From: Rhodospirillaceae bacterium
GTDB lineage: Bacteria > Pseudomonadota > Alphaproteobacteria > Rhodospirillales > Casp-alpha2
DNA: 64,000 nt
Assembly (NCBI GenBank): GCA_016845145.1
Contig: JAERTE010000129.1
Coordinates: 1-64,000 of the forward strand
Reading direction: 5' to 3'
Shown: positions 24,985-32,114 of the stretch, piece by piece
Numbering within the stretch: position 1 is the stretch's first letter
Layout: every line of letters begins with the position of its first letter
The notes under the pieces: model-generated
Seen by the model: only the letters and a program-made list of their open reading frames with translations
The model's database searches: none
Told to the model about the DNA's origin: nothing
Program-made: the position numbers and the translations under genes

Positions 24985-25956
24985 ATGAAGATTATAAGTA
25001 GGCCATGGTTACTGCTGGTCGTTTTGGCCATAGGGATGACGGCACAGGGCACAATTGGCCATGCCCAAAGCAGTGATCTGTATCGGCTTGATCTTGGCGA
25101 CAAACTGCTCAGCGATGTACGTACGGCGCTGCCGGAGCGCAGCGCCGTAAACGAAAGCTTTCTGGCCGAAGATTACAGCCCGAACCTAACCTTTTCCGAA
25201 GACGCCCAGCTAGCCGTCACCTTCATCGACGAAGGTGCGGGCTACCGGAATACCCTGGGTTACTTCGAGTATGACTCTGGGGCATTCGATGGCCTGACAT
25301 TTTCGGACATCGATACCAGTGGGAACGGGAATATTTCTTTCAATGAAATCAACTCTGTAGACGGTGTCGAGGCCAACGTTTTGTTTTCCAACTTTTCGAG
25401 AAGCGGGGCTGGCGGAAGTCTCGTGTACGGCGACACGTTGGTCGTTGGTGGCGGATCGCTTGACGTGAGTGCCGACGGGCTAGAAATGGACGGCGGTAAA
25501 GTCTTCGAGGCCGGCTCGAATGTCGGGTTCTTCGTTTCGGCAAATGCCTATGCCGGATCGTGGGGGGACACGGATTACGTCAAAGGCATCAACGCGGGCG
25601 GTGATCCGAACAACTATTACTCGCTCGATTTCCTCAATCCGGAGGCCGGTGCGTCGGCCGTGTTTGGTGATACAAACGCGAACTCCCGCCATACGGCCAT
25701 GATGTTCGCCGATACGGACAAGGACTCAGTGCTTGTCGGCTTCGAGGATTTGCGCCGCCCCGGCGGTGACAACGACTTCAATGATGCGATTTTCCTAGTG
25801 CAGAGCAACCCCATAGAGGCCCTGCAAGAGAACAACCTGGAAATCGCAACAGCACCTGGACCGAACATGGGTGGCGGTCTGGTCACGGGCGTTATGGGCA
25901 TGCTCATGGGGGGCGGGTTTTGGCGTCGGCGTCGCAAATTGAGTGACGCATACTGA
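24985..25956 (+). CDS. DUF4114 surface protein with PGP-type C-terminal exosortase signal
   Basis: 323 residues. A signal peptide (LLVVLAIGMTAQGTIGHA) leads into an extracellular region with many Asp/Gly/Asn, including a calcium-loop-like DIDTSGNGNISFNE. The DUF4114 signature follows at ~235-270: VLVGFEDLRRPGGDNDFNDAIF. The last 34 residues have the tripartite sorting form: a short motif APGPNMGGG, a hydrophobic stretch (LVTGVMGMLMGGGFW) and a basic cluster RRRRK. PGP replaces the usual PEP. The ATG at 24985 has GGAG seven bases upstream. It has its own sigma-54 promoter and lies 2.6 kb from the exosortase gene, so it is the probable single substrate. Confidence 0.85.
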   Translation: MKIISRPWLLLVVLAIGMTAQGTIGHAQSSDLYRLDLGDKLLSDVRTALPERSAVNESFLAEDYSPNLTFSEDAQLAVTFIDEGAGYRNTLGYFEYDSGAFDGLTFSDIDTSGNGNISFNEINSVDGVEANVLFSNFSRSGAGGSLVYGDTLVVGGGSLDVSADGLEMDGGKVFEAGSNVGFFVSANAYAGSWGDTDYVKGINAGGDPNNYYSLDFLNPEAGASAVFGDTNANSRHTAMMFADTDKDSVLVGFEDLRRPGGDNDFNDAIFLVQSNPIEALQENNLEIATAPGPNMGGGLVTGVMGMLMGGGFWRRRRKLSDAY

Positions 25957-26001
25957 GAAACTTCTCAAATTGCGAAATTACTCTCTCCGTCGCGAATTGA
26001 G
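25934..26001. repeat. Three spaced CTCAAWTTSGC-like elements upstream of the sensory operon
   Basis: GCAAATTGAG (25934-25943), CTCAAATTGC (25964-25973) and GCGAATTGAG (25992-26001) are copies of one 10-mer in alternating orientation, with centres 30 and 28 bp apart, close to three helical turns. The middle copy is part of TTCTCA-AAT-TGCGAA (25962-25976), an exact match to the SypG enhancer pattern. The first copy lies in the 3' end of the DUF4114 gene. This looks like a multi-site enhancer for the promoter at 26133. Confidence 0.6.
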
Positions 26002-26015
26002 TTGCAGTCTGCGAG

Positions 26016-26055
26016 TCCTGCATCCGGTATGACGTTGATCATGCCGGATGCAGGA
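26016..26055 (+). terminator. Strong stem-loop after the exosortase substrate gene
   Basis: Arms TCCTGCATCCGGTAT and ATGCCGGATGCAGGA pair over 15 positions with one G-U, around a 10-base loop. A T-rich stretch follows only after ~20 bases. It probably ends the DUF4114 transcript, but it also lies between the enhancer cluster and the next promoter. Confidence 0.65.
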
Positions 26056-26082
26056 CGGCTTCTGAGAACCTATTTTGTTTAA

Positions 26083-26095
26083 TATCAATAGATTA
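26083..26095 (+). promoter_or_regulatory. IHF site of the sensory operon
   Basis: TATCAATAGATTA is a perfect WATCAANNNNTTR match about 70 bp before the predicted start, between enhancer cluster and sigma-54 promoter. Confidence 0.6.
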
Positions 26096-26132
26096 AGGCA
26101 GTTTTCACTGCTCACTTATACTAGCGGCGTGT

Positions 26133-26148
26133 TGGCATGCTGATTGCT
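26133..26148 (+). promoter_or_regulatory. Sigma-54 promoter of the sensory operon
   Basis: TGGCATGCTGATTGCT has GG-N10-GC and one mismatch in TGGCAC. The predicted start is near 26159, 21 bases before the receiver gene with its GGAGGAGC ribosome site. Confidence 0.85.
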
Positions 26149-26179
26149 CCTCTAAGACAAAGCATAGGAGGAGCAGATC

Positions 26180-26557
26180 ATGACTAACCGGATGAAGATT
26201 TTAATTGTCGATGACGACCCAGCCGTCTGCGCCGTCATTCGAGCCCGCTTCGCCACCAAGGAAGGCCATGAAGTTCTGATCGCCAATACCGGGCGGGGTG
26301 GCGTGTCCATGGCGCGCAAGCACAAACCGGACGTCATCTTGCTGGACTGGATGCTGCCGGACATGACCGGCTTGGCCGTTTTGGAACATCTGAAAGGTGA
26401 AAACCGCACGGCTTGGATTCCCGTTCATATGCTGACGTCGCGCAGCAAGATGGCAGATGTCGAAAGGGCGCTTGAGCGCGGTGCAAGTGGTTACTTCACC
26501 AAGCCCATGAAACTCGTTGAAATCAGCACCCGCATTAACCGTTTGGTGGCTGCATGA
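26180..26557 (+). CDS. Stand-alone receiver-domain response regulator
   Basis: A 125-residue CheY-like protein with acidic pocket DDD (11-13), phospho-acceptor Asp56 in ILLDWMLP and Lys in FTKPMK. It has no output domain, so it acts by protein contact or as a phosphate relay or sink. It overlaps the next gene's possible upstream start (ATGA) and shares an operon with a periplasmic binding protein and a hybrid kinase whose Hpt domain could phosphorylate it. Confidence 0.9.
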   Translation: MTNRMKILIVDDDPAVCAVIRARFATKEGHEVLIANTGRGGVSMARKHKPDVILLDWMLPDMTGLAVLEHLKGENRTAWIPVHMLTSRSKMADVERALERGASGYFTKPMKLVEISTRINRLVAA

Positions 26558-26580
26558 CAGGCCGTGGAGGATTTTGGACC

Positions 26581-27456
26581 ATGAGAATGATGCCTGTTTT
26601 TCTTGGAGGACTATGCATAACTGTCGTTGGAGCCGCCGTCGCACCGGTTCATGCGGAACAGACTCTGGTATTCGGCACTTACGCCTTCGAGAAACCGACC
26701 ACGACGGTTCGTAAGCTTCGGCCAATCCTGGATGCTGTCGAGACGGAGTTGTCAAATCGTGCCGGCCGACCGTTTAAGATTAAGATGCGGGTCGCGAAAA
26801 GCTACCGTGCGGCAATCCGGGATATCATTAAAGGACGTGTGGACTTCGGTCGATACGGTCAGGCTACCTATGTCATGGCGCGTGCTGCCAATCGTAAAAT
26901 TAAGGTGATTGCGGTCGAAGGAGATCAGAAAAAAAAGAGCTTTCGAAGCGTCATCGCGGTGCGCAAGGGTTCCGACGTTTTCGCTGTTGAGGGTTTGGCC
27001 GGCAAATCCTTCGCGTTCGGCAATGAGTATTCGACGACCGGGCGGTATCTGCCGCAGGCTTTTCTCGCCCGTCATGGAATTACCGTTGGAAAACTGTCCC
27101 AAACGGCATATCTGGGACGTCATGATCGGGTTGCTTGGGCAGTATCGGACGGCGCTTTCGATGCCGGCGCAATGAGTGAATGGGTTTTTCAAAGTGCGGT
27201 TGCCGGCGGCGCCAGCCTCAGGCCAATTGCTTACTTTTCGAGCGTCACCAAGCCTTGGCTTGCGAATGACCGCTTGGATGGGGCAACGCGCAAGCTCATC
27301 CGCGAGGCGCTGATCGCCCTTCAGGGCGTCAAAGTTCTCGATAAAATCAAAAAGGATTGTTTCCTTCCGGGCCGCGACAGCGATTATGATAAAGCGCGCA
27401 GAGCTATTTCCGACAATTGGAAGTTTTTCCAGAGCGATACGGCGGCGGAAGGTTAA
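26581..27456 (+). CDS. PhnD-like periplasmic solute-binding protein, probable kinase sensor partner
   Basis: 291 residues: a signal peptide (MMPVFLGGLCITVVGAAVAPVHA) and a PhnD/TAXI-like phosphonate-type binding fold. Motifs include LVFGTYAFEKPTTTVRKLRPIL, VDFGRYGQATYVMA, SVIAVRKGSDVFAVEGLAGKSFAF and DGAFDAGAMSEWVF. The ATG at 26581 is preferred because it has GGAGG 10 bases before it and gives a clean signal peptide; an ATG at 26554 would add nine non-hydrophobic residues. No ABC permease or ATPase is nearby. Lying directly before a hybrid kinase, it more likely delivers a ligand signal to the kinase's periplasmic domain than feeds transport (inference). Confidence 0.8.
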   Translation: MRMMPVFLGGLCITVVGAAVAPVHAEQTLVFGTYAFEKPTTTVRKLRPILDAVETELSNRAGRPFKIKMRVAKSYRAAIRDIIKGRVDFGRYGQATYVMARAANRKIKVIAVEGDQKKKSFRSVIAVRKGSDVFAVEGLAGKSFAFGNEYSTTGRYLPQAFLARHGITVGKLSQTAYLGRHDRVAWAVSDGAFDAGAMSEWVFQSAVAGGASLRPIAYFSSVTKPWLANDRLDGATRKLIREALIALQGVKVLDKIKKDCFLPGRDSDYDKARRAISDNWKFFQSDTAAEG

Positions 27457-27457
27457 A

Positions 27458-27517
27458 ATGTTATTGGCGGTTGTAGAAACATTCCGCCCGGTATTGGAAC
27501 GCGTAGGCCCAATTTGA
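27458..27517 (+). CDS. Leader peptide, 19 codons, coupled to the hybrid kinase
   Basis: ATG at 27458 after GGAAGG gives MLLAVVETFRPVLERVGPI. Its TGA stop overlaps the TTG initiation codon of the hybrid kinase (TTGA). The kinase has no good ribosome site of its own, so re-initiation after this leader would explain how it is translated. Whether the peptide itself has a function is unknown. Confidence 0.4.
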   Translation: MLLAVVETFRPVLERVGPI

Positions 27518-30500
27518 CGAACAAACGAAACTCTTCCCGGCGTTGGCCGCTATCGCAACTGATCATTGTCGTGCTTGCCGTGGTCACGGTTGTGTCGGCG
27601 ATCACTGTTGGGGAAGTGGTTCGTCGGCTTGAGGGCGAGCATCTCCGCGAGGAACTGCAGGCGCGTAGTCAACAAACCGTAACGCTCTTGTCCGCTGTTC
27701 TGGTCGACGCGATGATTACCGAGGACCGCCCGCTCATTGAGAGCATCCTGGGGCAAGCCGCCAAAGCCGTACCAGAAATTCACTTCGTAGATGTGTTGAA
27801 TGAGGACGGCCGGGAGATCGCAAAATGGGTGCGCGCCGATGTCCATCACCCGGAATTCCACGTCGCCATGCAGGAGGACATCCGCTTCGAGGGCGAGCGT
27901 TTCGGAACCATCAAAATTCGATGGGATCTGACGGCGGCGACGGACCAGATTGATGGTCACGTTCGCTCGGTTCAGGGGTATATGATTTCCGGGATGGTCA
28001 TATTGGCCATCCTTTTCTTTTTCTCCATGCGCCAGATCGTGTTCAAGCCGCTCGTCAATGTGCGCGAGCGAATTCAGGCAGCACTGGCTGGTGAACAGCC
28101 AGAGACAACGTCGATGTCAGCGTTCTCGGCTCGCGAGTTAGTTGATCTCTCGCGTTCGGCCGGTCGATTAACGACGCTCTATGCCGAACGACGCGAATTT
28201 GAAATCGAACTGAGGAAAGCCCGAGAACAGCTAGTCGACGCAATCGAATCGCTTTCCGATGGGTTCGTTATCTATGATGCCGAAGATCGGTTGATCATAT
28301 GCAACGAGCGCTATCGTCAGATCTATACGGAAAGCGCGGACCTCATTCAACCCGGAGCCTCGTTCGAGGAGATAATCCGCGGCGGCGCCGAGCGCGGTCA
28401 GTACAAGGACGCCAATGGCCGGGTCGATGATTGGGTCGCCGAAAGACTTAAGAAACATCGAAAGCCTGGTGAGCCGGTTGAGCAGGAGTTACCGGATGGT
28501 AGGTGGCTCCGTATCGAAGAGCGGAAGACGCGGCACGGCGGTATCGTCGGGTTTCGGGTGGATATTACCGAATTGAAGCAGCGAGAATTTGCGCTGCGTA
28601 CCAGCGAAGAACGGATGCGCGCCACCGTGGACACGGCAATGGATTGCATCGTGTCGATCAATGCCCATGGGGAGATTGTACAGTTTAACCCAGCCGCCGA
28701 GCAGACTTTCGGTTACAGCAAAGAAGAAGTGCTGGGCAAGGAAATGGCCGAGATGATCGTGCCCGAGAAATACCGCGACGCCCACCGCGACGGCATGAAA
28801 AGATTCTGGGCGACGGGTGAGGGGCCAGTACTGAATAACCGCATTGAGATCGAAGCGCAGCGCGCCGACGGGTTTGTTTTCCCTATTGAGCTCGCCATAT
28901 CGGTTTCCGATGAAGCCGACGGCCCGATTTTCGTCGCCTATATCCGAGATATTACTGAACGGCGCCGGGCTGAGGTCGAATTGACCGAGGCGAAAGAGAA
29001 TGCGGAAGTCGCCAACCAGGCAAAATCCCAGTTCCTGGCCACCATGAGCCACGAGATCCGGACACCGATCAACGGTGCTTTGGGCGCTTTGGGGTTGTTG
29101 TCCGATACGAACTTGGACGATGAACAACGCCAATTTGTGGTTACGGGCAAGCTTGCGGCGGAAGGCCTGTTGGATATCATCAATGACATTCTCGACTTCT
29201 CGAAAATGGAAGCTGGTAAGTTTGATTTCGAAAGTGAACCCTTCGATATCGTTGATCTGGCGGAAACCGTTACCGATGTAGTCGGGCCGAAAGCTCAGGA
29301 AAAAGGCATTTCGGTCGATGCCGCGATTGCCACGGGCACGCCGCAATACTTGAAAGGAGATGCCGGCCGCCTTCGCCAGATATTGCTGAATTTGGTCGGG
29401 AATGCCGTCAAGTTTACCGACGAAGGTGGAATCATGATTATCGCCGAGGCGGTCTCTGAGACATCCGAACAGGCGGTTATCCGTTTTGAGATATCGGATA
29501 CCGGAATCGGCATTGCGCCTGAGAATCACAATCAGTTGTTCGCGGAGTTCACCACGTTGACACCGGCCTACACTCAAAAATTCGGCGGTACCGGTTTGGG
29601 TCTGGCAATATCGCGCAATCTTGTCGAGATGATGGGCGGAGAGATCGATTTTACTAGCGAACTCGGCAAAGGCAGTAAGTTTTGGTTTACCGTCACGCTG
29701 CCGAAGTTGCGCGACGATGAGATGGTGTCCTTCGAGGCAGATGCGGCAAAGGCTGCTGACGCACTAACACGTGAATTGAGCGGCCATGTGCTCTTGGCTG
29801 AAGACAACCCCGCAAACCAAATCGTCGCAAAAACCATTTTGGAAAAGGCTGGCCTTGAGGTGGAGGTCGCCGCCAATGGCCTGGAGGCGGTCGAAGCGGC
29901 AAAGCGCCGGACTTTTGATCTTATATTGATGGATGTGGGCATGCCGGAAATGGACGGCATCGAAGCGACGGCGGAAATTCGAAAACTCGCGCCCTCTTCG
30001 GCCGAGACTCCGATTGTTGCCATGACGACGCACGTCATGCGTGGCGATCGTGAAAATCTTTTATCCCAAGGTTTGGATGACTATCTGCCGAAACCGGCAA
30101 CAAAACCCCAGATCCTCGAAATGGTGGGGAAGTGGCTCCGAAACGCCCCGGCTCCATCGCAAAAAGCGGATGTCGACAGGACCGAACAAGATCCTGGCGG
30201 CGACGATGTGATCGACCGTACGGTTCTCGTTCAATTGGGGGAGGACACCGACCCCAGCATGTTGCCGGAGGTGATCGAGACTTTCGTCAATCACGCCGCC
30301 GAACGTATAGACGCTATGCACGCGGCCTTCGCGTCCGGAGACGTCGAGCGCCTTAGCGATGAAGCGCACGGCTTGAAGAGCAGTGCCGCGACATTCGGCG
30401 CGATGAGGTTGAATGCCATGGCGGCAGCATTGGAGCGGGACGCGAGAATTGGCATCGCAAATGATCTTTCCGAAATGGTAGAAGAAATTTCGAACGAGAC

Positions 30501-30549
30501 GAATCTTGCAAGCCAAGCACTCAACGCGTTCGTGGACGAGATTTCGTAA
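27514..30549 (+). CDS. Hybrid sensor histidine kinase with receiver and Hpt domains
   Basis: 1011 residues: TM1 at 14-33, a ~120-residue periplasmic sensor, TM2 at 156-172, two PAS domains (~240-355 and ~366-485), HisKA with His513 (MSHEIRTP), a GHKL ATPase with N-box NLVGNAVKF and SDTGIGI/GGTGLGL, a receiver with Asp807 (LILMDVGMPEMDG) and an Hpt domain with His952 (DEAHGLKSSAA). The layout resembles RscS/SypF-type kinases that feed SypE/SypG in Vibrio. The start is TTG at 27514; no ATG or GTG gives a better N-terminus. The probable phosphotransfer targets are the sigma-54 activator, the SypE-like receiver and the stand-alone receiver (inference). Confidence 0.9.
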   Translation: MTNKRNSSRRWPLSQLIIVVLAVVTVVSAITVGEVVRRLEGEHLREELQARSQQTVTLLSAVLVDAMITEDRPLIESILGQAAKAVPEIHFVDVLNEDGREIAKWVRADVHHPEFHVAMQEDIRFEGERFGTIKIRWDLTAATDQIDGHVRSVQGYMISGMVILAILFFFSMRQIVFKPLVNVRERIQAALAGEQPETTSMSAFSARELVDLSRSAGRLTTLYAERREFEIELRKAREQLVDAIESLSDGFVIYDAEDRLIICNERYRQIYTESADLIQPGASFEEIIRGGAERGQYKDANGRVDDWVAERLKKHRKPGEPVEQELPDGRWLRIEERKTRHGGIVGFRVDITELKQREFALRTSEERMRATVDTAMDCIVSINAHGEIVQFNPAAEQTFGYSKEEVLGKEMAEMIVPEKYRDAHRDGMKRFWATGEGPVLNNRIEIEAQRADGFVFPIELAISVSDEADGPIFVAYIRDITERRRAEVELTEAKENAEVANQAKSQFLATMSHEIRTPINGALGALGLLSDTNLDDEQRQFVVTGKLAAEGLLDIINDILDFSKMEAGKFDFESEPFDIVDLAETVTDVVGPKAQEKGISVDAAIATGTPQYLKGDAGRLRQILLNLVGNAVKFTDEGGIMIIAEAVSETSEQAVIRFEISDTGIGIAPENHNQLFAEFTTLTPAYTQKFGGTGLGLAISRNLVEMMGGEIDFTSELGKGSKFWFTVTLPKLRDDEMVSFEADAAKAADALTRELSGHVLLAEDNPANQIVAKTILEKAGLEVEVAANGLEAVEAAKRRTFDLILMDVGMPEMDGIEATAEIRKLAPSSAETPIVAMTTHVMRGDRENLLSQGLDDYLPKPATKPQILEMVGKWLRNAPAPSQKADVDRTEQDPGGDDVIDRTVLVQLGEDTDPSMLPEVIETFVNHAAERIDAMHAAFASGDVERLSDEAHGLKSSAATFGAMRLNAMAAALERDARIGIANDLSEMVEEISNETNLASQALNAFVDEIS

Positions 30550-30550
30550 G

Positions 30551-30571
30551 ATTTCCATTAGCGGAAATTTT
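30551..30571 (+). terminator. Short hairpin after the hybrid kinase
   Basis: ATTTCC-N6-GGAAAT followed by TTTAT, 2 bases past the kinase stop. The stem is only six pairs and A/T-rich; it is a weak candidate terminator. Confidence 0.35.
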
Positions 30572-30667
30572 ATGGATCGAGATCCAGAACTCGGCGATGG
30601 CTCGAGCCTCTTGAGCCACAGAACGCGTTCGATGTCCGTTAAGCGTCTATCCGGAGCTTATGCGCTT

Positions 30668-31918
30668 TCAAACCCCAAATGTCGGCATCCCCTCTCGGAT
30701 GGCATCCGCCACATAGGAGGGTGCCAAGTGAGCATAATGCTTCTCAACCATCCGCGTATCACTGTGTCCAAGCTGCGCGGCGATAACGGGGAGGGGGGTT
30801 CGGTTCATAGCCAGATGACTGGCGTGGGTGTGGCGCAGAATGTGGAATGATATCGCGGGTTCAATCTTTGCGACCTTACACGCCTCGCTGAGCCGCCGGG
30901 TTTGATGGGCTTTTTTCCACGTTGATCCGTCGGCGTGGCAAAAAAGGGGATCGGTTTCATCCCGATTGCCAACAACGTCCCAGAAAAAATGCCGCGCCTC
31001 GTCACTCAGCGTCACAAAGCGTTCCTTTCCGTTCTTGCTCGCCTGTACGTAAAGCCGTCCATGATCGGCGATGAAATCACGGACATGCATTTGCGTGAGC
31101 TCGCCGTATCTGCATCCGCTGAACAGTGCCGCTTTCACCAATCTAGCGAAATCCGGGGCGCAAACGTCAACCAATCGGCTGCATTCTTCGAGCGTCAAGT
31201 AACGAACTCTCGGCGCATCGACCGAACGGAACGGCGCCACCCGCCGCCAGGCCTCGTCGGACGCAACCCGCCCCTCCACATAGGCCCGATTGAGCGCGGC
31301 CTTGAGAACGGTCAGCACACGATTGGCCGAGGCCTTGCGCTGGCGTATTTCATCCGCTGTGTCGGGTGCGCTGCCGAAATTCTGTTCGTTGCCCGGTTTG
31401 GTGCGACGCTTCGGTGGTGCCAAAGCCAACTTCTCGTGGAATGCCCGGATGCGTACATGGGTGAGCTTCTCGGCCTCCAGGTGCCCAAGCTCGGGCAAGA
31501 TATGCGCATTGCATACAGAGCGCACCTGACCGATCCCGCGGCGGTGTACGGCGTACCATTCAATATAATCTTCCATCAGGCGGATAACCGTGTAGCGCCC
31601 TTCATGCGCGCCCGTATAACCGGCTTCATGGTGCGCCATCTTGGTGAACCATTCCCTGGCCTTAGCCTGGGCCTGACTGTACGACAGGATATTTAAGTTG
31701 TCAGGATCCTGGGTATCATCGGCAATGCCCAGTCCCGTCTTGTGATATCGACCATCGTCGCTCCGATAGCGCGCAAGCCACGATGCCTTAAGCTTTCCCT
31801 TGCGGTATCCGAGGTGCATGCCGCCATCAATGGATTTCCAATAGGGCTCATGCGCGTGGGGCAGGGAACGCCGGGAGGTACGGCTATCGAGACGGGGGTC
31901 GGAAATTGTTCTTGCCAT
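30668..31918 (-). CDS. Tyrosine recombinase / integrase
   Basis: A 416-residue phage/island-type integrase. A SAM-like core-binding domain (~105-235) precedes the catalytic domain with ALFSGCRYGELTQ (Arg I), the Lys-containing turn ASKNGKERFV, HILRHTHASHLA (HxxR), LGHSDTRMVEKH and the nucleophile in HYAHL. All catalytic residues appear intact. Its 5' end faces the tRNA-Glu fragment at 32056, the usual placement next to an attachment site. It probably catalysed insertion of the DNA to the left into tRNA-Glu. No excisionase gene was recognised beside it. Confidence 0.92.
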   Translation of the reverse strand: MARTISDPRLDSRTSRRSLPHAHEPYWKSIDGGMHLGYRKGKLKASWLARYRSDDGRYHKTGLGIADDTQDPDNLNILSYSQAQAKAREWFTKMAHHEAGYTGAHEGRYTVIRLMEDYIEWYAVHRRGIGQVRSVCNAHILPELGHLEAEKLTHVRIRAFHEKLALAPPKRRTKPGNEQNFGSAPDTADEIRQRKASANRVLTVLKAALNRAYVEGRVASDEAWRRVAPFRSVDAPRVRYLTLEECSRLVDVCAPDFARLVKAALFSGCRYGELTQMHVRDFIADHGRLYVQASKNGKERFVTLSDEARHFFWDVVGNRDETDPLFCHADGSTWKKAHQTRRLSEACKVAKIEPAISFHILRHTHASHLAMNRTPLPVIAAQLGHSDTRMVEKHYAHLAPSYVADAIREGMPTFGV

Positions 31919-31926
31919 GGGTCCAA

Positions 31927-31946
31927 TTTAGGTAATTTTTAGGTAA
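31927..31946 (+). repeat. Direct repeats TTTAGGTAA beside the integrase
   Basis: Two copies of TTTAGGTAA (31927-31935 and 31938-31946), 11 bp apart, right upstream of the integrase start. Spacing by one helical turn suggests arm-type integrase sites or an operator for integrase autoregulation. Confidence 0.45.
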
Positions 31947-31974
31947 ATACCGTGCTGGATTATAGCAAGCAACG

Positions 31975-32046
31975 ATGGACGTGCATGGAGTTAATATGTT
32001 GTTTTTATTGTGTTATATGTGTTTTTCTGCGTCCATGAATGTCCAT
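31975..32046. repeat. Inverted 15-mers flanking the integrase-att interval
   Basis: ATGGACGTGCATGGA (31975-31989) and the reverse complement of TCCATGAATGTCCAT (32032-32046), which reads ATGGACATTCATGGA, agree at 13 of 15 positions. They lie between the integrase start and the tRNA remnant and are good candidates for recombinase arm sites. Confidence 0.5.
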
Positions 32047-32055
32047 TTTTCATTT

Positions 32056-32099
32056 CTTTCACGGCGGAAACACGGGTTCGAGTCCCGTAGGGGTCACCA
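32056..32099 (+). other. tRNA-Glu 3' half (attachment-site remnant)
   Basis: The sequence runs from anticodon loop CTTTCAC (anticodon TTC) through the 3' anticodon arm GGCGG, the T arm ACGGG-TTCGAGT-CCCGT and the acceptor strand AGGGGTC to ACCA, as in alphaproteobacterial tRNA-Glu. The 5' half is missing: the preceding bases cannot form the D arm or acceptor partner. This is what integration into a tRNA gene leaves at the far end of an element, with the intact tRNA expected to the left of this window. No intact tRNA-Glu was seen in bases 1-32055. Confidence 0.75.
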
Positions 32100-32114
32100 A
32101 CGTTTCGATGAATC

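Noticed and set aside
32056-32099. Intact tRNA-Glu gene
   Set aside because: The 3' half is convincing, but the upstream sequence cannot provide the acceptor 5' strand, D arm or 5' anticodon arm.
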